Positions 44,971 through 54,441 of a DNA stretch of 64,000 nucleotides are shown one piece after another. Under the pieces are notes generated by a model that saw only the letters and a list, made by a program, of their open reading frames with translations, made no database searches and was not told the origin of the DNA. Every line of letters begins with the position of its first letter. Within the stretch, counting starts at the first letter, position 1. The DNA is from Onchidella celtica (lineage: Eukaryota; Mollusca; Gastropoda; Systellommatophora; Onchidiidae). Where the stretch lies: the NCBI GenBank assembly GCA_963931925.1, contig OZ007583.1:16810548-16874547 (forward strand), given 5' to 3'. Both the position numbers and the translations under genes were made by a program.

Positions 44971-47859
44971 AAATGTATTTATTTGTTGTTATGTTAGATC
45001 TTCATATCCTTGTGACAATTACCACTTTCTGTCCTTTTCAATGTGTTGACTTCGACCATAGCAAAAGACCTGCAGATGATAAGCCATAAGTGCTCTGCTA
45101 TCTTCGTGGAACACTGTACTACGCACATCCCTTTCTCTCTCACTCAAGCCATAAACTCCAACCCAGACCAGCTGTCACCTGGCATAATGACACACAGTTT
45201 AGACATAGGTAGGTGAAGAAAGGAAGTGACAGTCCGCTGAACACCCTCTATCTACTAGTACTCAGTCTCTTTTTCTCAATTCTTTAACTGTAAAAACGAA
45301 AACTACAGTTTGTTTTCTAAGTTTACCAAAGACATTGATAATATTATCTGACGTTTAAAATATGTGCACAAAGTATCATTTCCCTTAAGGTTATACTGGC
45401 CATAACTTCACTGTACTTTAAAAATGACAGGAAATATTTTTTCTCTATCAGTTTTTTTTTTACTCTTTTTCTTATTTTGGAAAGAAAAAAAAAACAGGAG
45501 CACTTGCAAGCTGTTGTTAGACAGTTACAAAACGTTAAAAATTTGCCAGCATTACATTTGCTATGTAACTTAAAAGATGTGATGAGCACATTTTGCCATG
45601 GTGTTTCATTGGGTAAATGTGGGACAATCTTTGTCCAAAATCACAATAATGGCAAACTTTCCAGCAACTACCTTCTGTCAGTCTCAAACAGTGCGATCTG
45701 GCTTCATTCAATTTTCAGTCAGCAAGAAGATCTTGACTAAACAAACGTCTTGAATGAGAGCAAATCTGTTACCCATTTTCAAACACAATACTAACAAAAT
45801 TAAGATCTTGAACAGAAACTACACAGTTACCCAGTGTTTCAATCCACCTAACCTGGATTTTGGAGAAACACTGTTTAGTCCATAAAAAGACTGTAAAATA
45901 TATACATGTGTACATTACCATAGCTATGCTATACAATCATACAATGCATGAATTAGACACCTAAAGTGGGGCATTTTCAATCACTTTAAAACCTATTTTT
46001 TGGAATTGAAGCACTGGCAAAGCCTTAATCACTTACTTTTTTTTTTTACCCTCCTGTATAAGTTAAGAAATTGGAGTTGGAATTTGGAAACATACTCTTT
46101 CATCCATGTGTAAATGTGCAGTCACAAAACTATGATCTGTGTGAGTTTTAAAGACGTTTAACTAATTTTTCTATGAATGCCCTGGGTTTGCTGCGCATAC
46201 GATTACTTAAATAAGTGTTCTCAAAGTTTTTTATTCCTCTGAGGAACTGAAACTTGGGACCATCAGCTCATGCTACTCATCTTATAATCACCCACTGGAA
46301 AGTGGAAGGCTGCACTATTGTAGCACTGATAAAATATTTAAGAACAAAAAAAGCATCATAGGAAATCCACGTGGTTCCAGCATACTTGTTCACATGATGA
46401 TTATTATAAATAACAGGAATGACAATGAACATTTCTTGTATGAACATAATTTTGCTGTATTGAAGCAGGAAAATTACCCTTTAAAGAAAAACTGCAGGAT
46501 TTCAGACATTTGTGGATGCTTTCATGGGATTTTTTTTTAACCTCTCACCATTAACTCTCATGATCTGAGGATGGTTGAGCGATGCCCCAAGTTATAGTCA
46601 ATCAAGACACTGTAGTTCTTTCAGCATCCAATCTTTAAATTTTTTATGAGTTTCACAAGTTACTCCTGCAACCTCCACATATTACATAAGAACCTGTTCC
46701 CCGACTGGGGCCATGCCAAAAAAGTACACATGCCTGATGCTGGCAATTTCTGACCCCGCTTTTCCCAATGCATGCTTTTCAGAAACTTGTCTCCATCAAC
46801 CTCTTAAGTCAAACGTGTATTAAATTTATGGCCATTAGAATGATGAATGTTCACGTAGGGCTTTGATGTTCTACACTTAAGAGGCATTTTGCATGACTTA
46901 CTGTACCTGACTGTTTTATTTGATACAGGCCATAAATTCTCTGTTATCCTACAAAGTACAACTCATTTAAAAAAAATTTTAAAAGACTCTTTTAAAAATT
47001 TCTAACAGTCATTGAAAAGAATTTATACACTCTCCAGAAACCCTCCCTCCATGTAACCCTTCTCATGTATACCCTTGACAATCCTCTTTTTCACTATAGA
47101 TTGATACTGCTCAGAATTCTGCAACGAACAACCCAATGAATCATCATAGTAAGACTTGCAGCATGTCATCATTTAGTGACAACACCATCATAGCATTAAA
47201 GTGATTAGTGGTGATGTGAATGAACATCAACAAATATTTTTGGAGATGAAGTAAAATAAAATTTACAACTAGTCTGAAGGCGGTAATATGACTAATAAAT
47301 CATTTGGTGTCATTGGTGGATGTCAAGCGCCCAAAGATCAAACCAGGGAAAAGTTTCCTCTGCTGTTTTCTGACAATATGTAATTTGCAAGCTGTGCACT
47401 GCGAAAGACAATCTTAAAATGAAGAAATTAAAAATTTTATTGTCTTTAAATACTGCTGAACAGGAATACAATCCTCAACTCTACACATTTTGTATTTACT
47501 GAACTTACACAAGAACTTGTTAAAACTTGTAATGAAGACCATGTCTTGACAGTAATCAATGACAGACAATTGCAGCCAGTTCTGTTACAATGTGGCAGAA
47601 CATAACAAAACATTCAACAGACACTGTGCAAATTAAAATCTTTTCATGACTGGTTTAAATTTCTGACCAGATGTTGGCATTAGTAAGCACTATGTGGAAA
47701 TGAGAATGACATTAACTTCATCCACAGGAAAGAGCCTTGTCAATTTACATCAGGTTTTACCGGTTTAAACATTAATATTAAAGTTCCTGTTTAGCACACA
47801 GCCATCTGTGTCAGTTTTACCGCTGGCTTGACACCTAAACAAGCTGACCATGCACTATT
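44971..47859. other. Low-repeat stretch without a recognised gene
   Basis: Unlike the rest of the left 45 kb, this stretch has no microsatellite and none of the repeat families found elsewhere. I cannot support an exon; the longest frame (45477-45740) starts in a poly-A tract and shows no domain. It could be 3' UTR or intron of a gene whose coding part is not visible here. Confidence 0.4.
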
Positions 47860-47864
47860 ACTGA
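47860..47864. repeat. Target duplication ACTGA, left of gypsy element
   Basis: ACTGA directly precedes the 5' LTR and is repeated directly after the 3' LTR at 52331-52335: a perfect 5-bp integrase footprint. Confidence 0.95.
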
Positions 47865-48007
47865 TGTCGTGATGTTGCTATGTTTATGTGCTTTGTGTTA
47901 CTTTAATCGCTCGTCATGTACTGTTTGTTTTATCTGTTTGTCTAACTATCTGCTATCTGCTTGTGTTGAACAATAACGCACCACTAATGAATACCACTGT
48001 GCGGAGA

Positions 48008-48015
48008 TGACGTCA
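48008..48015 (+). promoter_or_regulatory. CRE palindrome TGACGTCA in the LTR
   Basis: A perfect cyclic-AMP response element, the binding site of CREB/ATF bZIP factors, about 64 bp upstream of the TATA-like box. The same site is in the 3' LTR at 52160-52167. CREB/ATF control of the element is inference from the motif. Confidence 0.7.
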
Positions 48016-48071
48016 CAGACGTTGCAATAAACGATTTCGTCCTTCCTAGCGCCATTGCTCGGTAGAAGGAT

Positions 48072-48076
48072 TATAA
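48072..48076 (+). promoter_or_regulatory. TATA-like box of the LTR
   Basis: TATAA sits about 30 bp upstream of ACAGTTGAATG, which places the expected start of the transcript at about 48102-48109, at the segment complementary to the primer-binding region. Confidence 0.6.
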
Positions 48077-48103
48077 CTGGATCATGCTTCTGATCCTACT
48101 ACA

Positions 48104-48120
48104 GTTGAATGTTGAATAAA
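48104..48120 (+). other. Predicted 5' end of element RNA, self-primer
   Basis: GTTGAATGTTGAATAAA is complementary to 48180-48197 with a single bulged base; the 12 bases 48109-48120 pair perfectly with 48180-48191. If transcription starts here, the RNA's own 5' end can fold onto the site next to U5 and prime minus-strand synthesis, as is known for the Tf1 element of fission yeast. The start site is predicted, not observed. Confidence 0.65.
48115..48120 (+). terminator. Polyadenylation signal AATAAA of the LTR
   Basis: AATAAA lies just after the predicted transcript start, so in the 3' LTR (52267-52272) it would direct cleavage 10-30 bases further on and define the R region. It overlaps the 3' end of the proposed self-primer. 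Confidence 0.65.
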
Positions 48121-48179
48121 GCCAAGATAATTGGCTAAAACAGACTTCAGACTCTCCGCTTTCAATTTATTCATATCAA

Positions 48180-48197
48180 TTTATTCAACATTTCAAC
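48180..48197 (+). other. Primer-binding region, self-complementary type
   Basis: One base after the 5' LTR, TTTATTCAACATTTCAAC fills the whole gap up to the start codon at 48198. A tRNA-primed element would show TGG plus a tRNA 3'-end complement here; this does not. The sequence is instead the complement of 48104-48120 in the LTR. Confidence 0.7.
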
Positions 48198-51100
48198 ATG
48201 GAGCGTTTTCTCCGACCTGAGAGGTTCAACGCGGACCCAAACACACCAGACGCATCCAAACGCTGGAATCACTGGCTGCGAACTTTCAACAATTTCCTGT
48301 CATCTCTACGACAACAATCTTCCACTCCTACTCTTGATGAACTTGACTTGCTGATAAACTTCGTTGACCCCTTTGTATATGAATACATCATCGATTGTCC
48401 CACCTTTGCCTCTGCCGTGGAAGTCCTGAAAAACATTTATGTTAAACCTGGAAATGAAATATTCGCTCGGCACATCTTAACAACTACCAAACAAGAACCA
48501 GGGCAGACAGTTGACCAATTCTTACAGAGACTGAAGATTCTTGCAAAAGAGTGTGAGTTCAAAGCTGTTTCAGCCGACAAAAACAGGGATGATTTCATCC
48601 GAGACGCTTTCATCTGTGGCCTCTCTTCAAGTCAAATCAGACAAAGACTCCTTGAGAATAAGACATTAGACTTGTCTACTGCTTTTGATCAAGCTAGATC
48701 GCTAGAAATGGCCGAAAAACAATCCCAGACATACAACAATGTACCAGCTTCATCATCAGTGCCCTGCGGCAGTACCACCACTCCAGCCATCGACGAGAGT
48801 GATACACTATCAGCTGCAATCAGTTCCAAATGCTTCTTCTGTGGTTTTCAACGGCATCCCCGATCAAAATGCCCTGCTCGAGAGGCAACTTGCAAAGGAT
48901 GTGGGAAGAAAGGACATTATCAAAAGGTGTGTCTATCAAAAGGAAAACGGAATGACTTCGCCTCTGCTGCTAATCCCATCCTTAATTCGGCCTTCACTGC
49001 TGCGGCCCCCTTAAGTCTTCAGAAAGCCATTATAAAAGTCAAGGTCTTTGACACTCCTCTGAGGGCACTGGTGGACACAGGAAGCTCTGAAAGTTTTATC
49101 TCAGCAGACAAAGCTCAATTTATGAAGTTCAAGACCTTCAAGTCTAGAAAAGAGATCTCCATGGCTTCCACGAATCTCTCAAGTACAACCAAAGGCCATT
49201 GTTTTGCTACTCTGGAATATAATGGCGAAACTTATCAAGGAATAAAGCTCTCTGTTCTACCAGGATTGTGCGCTGACCTAATACTGGGTCACGACTTTCT
49301 AGATCAACACAAAGGACTTGAAATGACTTTCAAAGTCCCCAAGCCTACATTCTCTGTCTGTGGCATAACTGCTGCAAAGGTGGAACCTGCCTCTCTGTTC
49401 AAGAACTTGCTTCCCGATTGCAGACCTATAGCTACAAAGTCAAGACGGTTCTCTACACCAGATAGACAATTCATAGACTCTGAAGTCCAAAAACTGCTTG
49501 CCGAAGATGTGATTGAACCTTCTGATTCTCCGTGGAGAGCGCAAGTGCTGGTAACAACAAATGACCGGCACAAGAAAAGAATGGTAGTGGATTATAGTCA
49601 GACTATCAATCGTTTCACCCAGCTTGATGCATATCCTCTTCCTCGAATAGATGAGATGATTGAGGAGATCTCGAAATATGAGGTGTACAGTACAGTAGAC
49701 CTTCGCAGTGCCTACCACCAAATTCCCATAAAGGAGGAAGAGAAATTCTACACTGCCTTTGAGGCCAGTGGAAACCTCTACCAGTTCAAACGTATTCCAT
49801 TCGGCGTCACTAATGGAGTCGCTTGCTTTCAACGCATCATTGACGGCCTCGTCAGAAATGAGAAAATTAAAGACACTTTCGCATATTTAGACAATGTCAC
49901 TATTTGCGGTAGAAATCAGAAGGAGCATGATGAAAACTTCTCTCACTTTATGAAGTGTGCCGCTGAGTACTGCATAACTTTCAATGAGGACAAGAGCATC
50001 CTTTCCGCCAGAGAAATCAAGCTGCTTGGGTTCCTGGTTTCCAAGGGCAGCATCAAACCTGACCCTGACAGACTACAACCGCTGCGAGATCTGGCTGATC
50101 CTCATGACGCAAAATCACAACGAGGGGTTGTGGGCATGTTTGCCTACTACTCTTCTTGGATCCCAAACTTTTCTGACAAAATACACCCTCTTGTCAACAA
50201 CCACACTTTTCCATTACCAAAGAAAGTGAAATGTGCTTTTGAACTGTTGAAGAGAGAGATAGAGAATGCTGCTGTTACAACCATTGACCAGGATATCCCT
50301 CTTGTGGTCGAAACGGATGCTTCTGACATAGCGATAGCAGCTACCCTGAATCAGAATGGGAGACCTGTTGCTTTCTTTTCAAGAACACTAAATCATAGTG
50401 AAAGGAAACATTCATCTGTCGAGAAAGAGGCATATGCCATTGTGGAGGCTCTCCGGAAGTGGAAACATTATTTGCTTGGAAAACATTTCCAACTTGTGAC
50501 TGACCAGAAAAGCGTCGCTTTTATGTACAATAACGCTCAGAAAGGAAAGGTGAAAAATGACAAAATCCAGAGATGGAGAATTGAACTGTCGTGCTACAGC
50601 TATGACGTAGTATACAGACCTGGCAAAGAAAACCATGCAGCAGACGCTCTCTCGAGGGGGTACTGTTCTACTGCTAACTCGAACGCCGAAATACTGCAAG
50701 ATCTCCACAGCACACTATCCCATCCTGGGGTTACGAGGATGATGCATTTCGTCAAATGCAGGAACCTCCCTTATTCACTAGATGAAGTGAAGAGAGTGTG
50801 TGCAAACTGTAGAATCTGCTGTGAACTAAAGCCTTCCTTTTACAAATCGACTGATGCTAACCTTATCAAGGCCACTCAGCCTTTTGAACGCCTTAGCGTG
50901 GATTTTAAAGGGCCTTTGCCTTCTTCCTCGAGGAACAAGTACCTTCTGACAATGATTGATGAGTACTCCCGCTTCCCCTTTGCTTTTCCATGTGCTGATA
51001 TGAACGCCTCAACTATAATCAAATGCTTTCGTCAACTCTTCTCTCTGTTTGGAATGCCATCCTATGTGCACTCTGATAGGGGCGCTAACTTCATGTCTAT

Positions 51101-51863
51101 TGAGCTCAAGGACTTCCTTCACAACAAAGGTATAGCTACTAGTCGGACTACTCCGTACAACCCCAGAGCTAATGGGCAAGTGGAAAGATTGAACGGCACG
51201 CTCTGGAAGACAATAACGCTTGCGCTGAGGTCTCGTGGCCTAGAGACCCATCAGTGGGAGCTCGTTCTCACAGATTCACTTCATTCCCTAAGATCTCTTC
51301 TATGTACCGCCACAAACGAAACTCCGCACGAGAGAATATTTCGCTATAACAGGAAATCCACAACTGGTATAACTCTTCCAAGTTGGTTAACTACTCCCGG
51401 TACTGTGCTCATGAGAAGAAACGTGAGGACTTCGAAGTATGACCCCTTAGTAGATGAGGTTGAACTGTTGGATTGCAATCCTCTGTATGCTCAAGTCAGA
51501 CTTCGTGATGGGAGGGAGACAACAGTGGCTCTGCGCCACCTGGCACCACCTGGAGACATGACTACATCGCTTACTGTTCCGAATGAAGCGGCTCCTTCGC
51601 CGACAAATAATGACTTAAATGTGAATGACCAGACAAATCAGATAATGCTTGTTCCTGAACCAGCTGTTATGCAGACCGGTACGCAAAATCGTAGCTTGAA
51701 TCTAACAGACTCTCTGAACACCCCAGGTAGTAACCCTACGACTTCTCTCAGAGAAGAAAACTCTGAGATTCAACCGGAAGCACCTGATGAAAGTAGACCT
51801 AGTCCAAAACGCCGTCCTTTTGTTCGGACCAGGGTTTATAACTTACGGAACAGAGAAGCTTGA
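48198..51863 (+). CDS. Gag-Pol polyprotein of Ty3/gypsy element
   Basis: One 1221-codon frame encodes the element's structural and enzymatic proteins; no frameshift separates gag and pol. Domain order: gag (about 1-200); two CCHC zinc knuckles (C212-C225 and C232-C245); an aspartic protease with DTG at 293-295; reverse transcriptase with the first catalytic Asp at D501 (VDLRSAYHQ) and YLDN at 563-566; RNase H with D707 in ETDAS; integrase zinc finger (H837/H842 region, C868 and C871); and the integrase catalytic triad D902, D960, E996 with 35 residues between the last two. Domain order (integrase after RNase H) defines Ty3/gypsy. The C-terminal tail has a conserved-looking VDEVELL segment and a basic end, with no chromodomain. 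The second Asp of the usual YxDD box is Asn, which could impair polymerisation unless the lineage tolerates it. The start codon follows the primer-binding region directly. By family knowledge, the products act in cytoplasmic particles and then in the nucleus. Confidence 0.95.
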   Translation: MERFLRPERFNADPNTPDASKRWNHWLRTFNNFLSSLRQQSSTPTLDELDLLINFVDPFVYEYIIDCPTFASAVEVLKNIYVKPGNEIFARHILTTTKQEPGQTVDQFLQRLKILAKECEFKAVSADKNRDDFIRDAFICGLSSSQIRQRLLENKTLDLSTAFDQARSLEMAEKQSQTYNNVPASSSVPCGSTTTPAIDESDTLSAAISSKCFFCGFQRHPRSKCPAREATCKGCGKKGHYQKVCLSKGKRNDFASAANPILNSAFTAAAPLSLQKAIIKVKVFDTPLRALVDTGSSESFISADKAQFMKFKTFKSRKEISMASTNLSSTTKGHCFATLEYNGETYQGIKLSVLPGLCADLILGHDFLDQHKGLEMTFKVPKPTFSVCGITAAKVEPASLFKNLLPDCRPIATKSRRFSTPDRQFIDSEVQKLLAEDVIEPSDSPWRAQVLVTTNDRHKKRMVVDYSQTINRFTQLDAYPLPRIDEMIEEISKYEVYSTVDLRSAYHQIPIKEEEKFYTAFEASGNLYQFKRIPFGVTNGVACFQRIIDGLVRNEKIKDTFAYLDNVTICGRNQKEHDENFSHFMKCAAEYCITFNEDKSILSAREIKLLGFLVSKGSIKPDPDRLQPLRDLADPHDAKSQRGVVGMFAYYSSWIPNFSDKIHPLVNNHTFPLPKKVKCAFELLKREIENAAVTTIDQDIPLVVETDASDIAIAATLNQNGRPVAFFSRTLNHSERKHSSVEKEAYAIVEALRKWKHYLLGKHFQLVTDQKSVAFMYNNAQKGKVKNDKIQRWRIELSCYSYDVVYRPGKENHAADALSRGYCSTANSNAEILQDLHSTLSHPGVTRMMHFVKCRNLPYSLDEVKRVCANCRICCELKPSFYKSTDANLIKATQPFERLSVDFKGPLPSSSRNKYLLTMIDEYSRFPFAFPCADMNASTIIKCFRQLFSLFGMPSYVHSDRGANFMSIELKDFLHNKGIATSRTTPYNPRANGQVERLNGTLWKTITLALRSRGLETHQWELVLTDSLHSLRSLLCTATNETPHERIFRYNRKSTTGITLPSWLTTPGTVLMRRNVRTSKYDPLVDEVELLDCNPLYAQVRLRDGRETTVALRHLAPPGDMTTSLTVPNEAAPSPTNNDLNVNDQTNQIMLVPEPAVMQTGTQNRSLNLTDSLNTPGSNPTTSLREENSEIQPEAPDESRPSPKRRPFVRTRVYNLRNREA

Positions 51864-52003
51864 ACTCTACGATCACCAGGACTTTTTCTATGCATACTTG
51901 ATGCAATTTGTGACAATAACGTTTCATTGCATTTTTGTTCGCTAGTATTAATTGGGGGTCATTGTAATTTTGAAAACGTGTTTAATGATGTCCCCGATTA
52001 CCT

Positions 52004-52016
52004 GAGGGGGGAAGAA
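52004..52016 (+). other. Polypurine tract of gypsy element
   Basis: GAGGGGGGAAGAA ends exactly where the 3' LTR begins. In LTR elements this RNase-H-resistant purine run primes plus-strand DNA synthesis. Confidence 0.9.
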
Positions 52017-52330
52017 TGTCGTGATGTTGCTATGTTTATGTGCTTTGTGTTACTTTAATCGCTCATCATGTACTGTTTGTTTTATCTGTTTGTCTAACTA
52101 TCTGCTATCTGCTTGTGTTGAACAATAACGCACCACCAATGAATACCACTGTGCGGAGATGACGTCACAGACGTTGCAATAAACGATTTCGTCCTTCCTA
52201 GCGCCATTGCTCGGTAGAAGGATTATAACTGGATCATGCTTCTGATCCTACTACAGTTGAATGTTGAATAAAGCCAAGATAATTGGCTAAAACAGACTTC
52301 AGACTCTCCGCTTTCAATTTATTCATATCA
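52017..52330 (+). repeat. 3' LTR of gypsy element
   Basis: 314 bp, matching the 5' LTR except for two substitutions seen by eye (near 52065 and 52137). Carries the second CRE (52160-52167) and AATAAA (52267-52272). Confidence 0.95.
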
Positions 52331-52335
52331 ACTGA
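52331..52335. repeat. Target duplication ACTGA, right of gypsy element
   Basis: Right-hand copy of the 5-bp duplication. Confidence 0.95.
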
Positions 52336-52790
52336 ATTATTAGCTTATCAATATTAAACTGTTATGGCTTTGCTCTCTTGAGAACTTATTAGGCTACATT
52401 TATAAATTCAACATGATGCCCTAGACTCTAAAACCAAAGTCTAAAGAGCCAAGAAGAGTAAAATCATGTGAACATGTTTCTGCCTAAATTAAATAGCATG
52501 GGCATGATATGGCTACAGAAACAAATGCCATCTCTTTGAAGCCCAAACAAACAAAACAATGGCTGTCTCTAAAATGTTGAGACTACATAGGATGTAGAAC
52601 AGCTGTTTTCACTGTATTTAGTGAGATGGAAAGTGATCTAGGAAGGGTGAGGTTTCATTTGATGCATACAACTGACACAGGAGCAATGTGCAAGAGGTCG
52701 CAAGCCCCCCTCCCCTCAAACTGTAACCTAGTCCTCTGGTTGGATGTTTTTATAATTAATGCAGGACTCTGGGTTTATTATTGTATTTGT

Positions 52791-52893
52791 ATTTCGTATT
52801 TTGTAGGCCTATAGGGCCTACTTCTTTAATCCCATTTGGGAAATTTGCCTTCGTGACATTGCAGCCCAGTTACAAGTTACAACTGGAGCAGAC
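52791..52893. repeat. Short dispersed repeat R4, copy 2
   Basis: Matches 13179-13259 in order, with small extra segments (one near 52806-52820, one duplicating GTTACAA near 52872). Confidence 0.65.
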
Positions 52894-53240
52894 CTGTCAT
52901 CACCACAGTGCAGTGCAGGTAGGTGTTTTTTTTTAAACTCAGAACATGAAATAGGTGCCAGACTACTGCTGTGTACCCCATATACTACTCCTTCCACAGA
53001 GTAGAGTAGGGCCTACCAAAGGTGACAAAATACTGCAGGCCTACACGCAATTATTTATATTAAAAAATAAGCCAGTTCTACTATATAGGCAGCAGCAAGC
53101 ATTTTACTGCCTCTTTGCTCAGTCACTTGTGCACAGCACTACCAATAAAGTGATCTATTACAATTCTATGTGAACCATGATTATTTGTAAAACTGCTTCA
53201 TTTTAGATTTTAAAATGCCTAAATATAGAATCGCCCAAAG

Positions 53241-53318
53241 ATTAGATCTAGATTTAGATCTAGATCTGGACTAGATTCTAGATCTAGAGAGTCTAGATCT
53301 AGATCTAGATCTAGAATC
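53241..53318. repeat. AGATCT/CTAGAT palindromic hexamer array
   Basis: Repeated TAGATCTAGAT-type units, each itself palindromic, over about 78 bp. The tract can pair with itself in many registers. Confidence 0.9.
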
Positions 53319-54271
53319 TGTTTTAATCGTTTTCAAAAGAAGCTCTGATGACTGATGTAGGGCCTACCTTTCCCAAATTCACTGTGAGAGGACTGAAAAA
53401 TACCAATCTTCCCCCATCCATAGAAAATCTACGACTCTAGCCCTATAAATACAATATAACGAACAAAACAAAATGTCAGTGAGGATTCATAATGAAATTC
53501 GCAACTTGTCTCCGAGATCTCGACAGTGAGACAATGAGTCTAAAAGTAAAACAACAGCGCGCATCAACAACGTAAAGCTTAGCGATGGAATGTATCATTA
53601 TAAATGCCTGGCACTGTTTAATCCTACCTGCAATTCACATCCAATAAACGAGGGCTCTCTGTTGATGACCTCCAAGAAAATCAAAGCGCGGTGCTATAGT
53701 ATAGAAATTATGATTCAACTGCAGTGTATCCTAGAGTGTAATTCACAGCGGAAACTGATCCGATATGTCGGGTCAATGATCAATATTATCGTTACTGTTG
53801 CCTTTGTAAATTAAAAAAGCAGCCCAGGAAAATCAACTGAAACATAAAAGGTCTACTGCATGGTCTACTGAAAGGAAACGCAGCCCTTTAGTGCATCTCA
53901 CATACAGCACTAAACTTATTATTATTTTTGTGTTGTTGTTTTTTTGCCATAATGTATTTTAAATAAAATGGAGTGGGAGTCCACTTTTTGCCCTGCCAAC
54001 ATTTGCTGTCATCACAATAATGTTGGATAAAAAAAAAAAAAAGAATCCAAATCTTCTTTTTTTTCCTGAGAGAGAGTGAGGAGAAGCATGTAATTGGAGA
54101 TTTTTTTTTACACCTTGACTGTTATTTGTACGCATTTAATTTATAATAACTGAAAAATTGATAACAATCGTGGACCAATATTATTTGGCTATAACTCATC
54201 AGTGTCCGAAATTTGTGGTTGAGTTTTCTGTTAACTTGACATGCGCACTTAGCCTAACAACGCTAACAAAC

Positions 54272-54298
54272 ATGGCCGCTGGATTGTGTTTTATTTAG
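54272..54298 (+). promoter_or_regulatory. Possible upstream ORF or YY1-like site before KIF9
   Basis: AACATGGCCGC contains an ATG with purine at -3 and G at +4, followed by eight codons and TAG, 48 bp before the KIF9 ATG. If the transcript includes it, it is a short upstream ORF in another frame. The same bases resemble the ATGGC core of YY1 sites that often mark promoters. The two readings cannot be told apart from sequence. Confidence 0.35.
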
Positions 54299-54345
54299 AT
54301 TGAGCTTGTTTCTGTTCGTTATTAGGCAAACGTTTATTCAATACA

Positions 54346-54441
54346 ATGGCCAGCAGGAATAGAAAGGTTCGCGTGTGGGGTCGTTTCAGACCCACAGCGA
54401 CCTTTGCATACGAAAATATCGAAATCTTAGGAGACACGAAG
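54346..54441 (+). CDS. KIF9: KIF9 exon 1 (coding part)
   Basis: Codons 1-32, from MASRNRKVRV to GDTK, covering the first beta strand of the motor. Donor AAG|GTAAAT, phase 0. Confidence 0.88.

Larger units (their letters stand above)
47865..48178 (+). repeat. 5' LTR of gypsy element
   Basis: It opens TGTCGTGATG and closes ATTCATATCA. Recognisable parts are a CRE palindrome (48008), a TATA-like TATAA (48072), the predicted transcript start about 30 bp later, and AATAAA (48115). Same length as the 3' LTR. Confidence 0.95.
47865..52330 (+). mobile_element. Complete Ty3/gypsy LTR retrotransposon
   Basis: A 4466-bp element with two 314-bp LTRs, one uninterrupted gag-pol frame, a polypurine tract and a perfect ACTGA duplication. 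The LTRs show two differences by eye (a G/A and a T/C change), so the insertion is recent. It has no env-like frame and no chromodomain. The usual tRNA primer-binding site is absent and is replaced by a stretch complementary to the LTR's own predicted transcript start (see the primer-binding entry). Everything needed for transposition appears to be present except for a question over one reverse-transcriptase active-site residue. Confidence 0.96.
52336..54271. other. KIF9 upstream intergenic region
   Basis: No gene supported. It contains an R4 repeat copy (52791-52893), an AGATCT-rich array (53241-53318) and A/T homopolymers near 54028-54060 and 54102-54110. The longest frames lack any recognisable domain. 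Confidence 0.45.

Noticed and set aside
45477-45740. 87-codon open frame as a small gene
   Set aside because: It begins in a poly-A tract, has no domain and no supporting context.
48179-48201. Conventional tRNA primer-binding site after the 5' LTR
   Set aside because: No TGG follows the LTR; the only TGG is inside the start codon region and does not abut the LTR.
53221-53320. CRISPR-like or other spaced repeat array
   Set aside because: The AGATCT units are contiguous simple repeats without spacers, and this is a eukaryotic genome.
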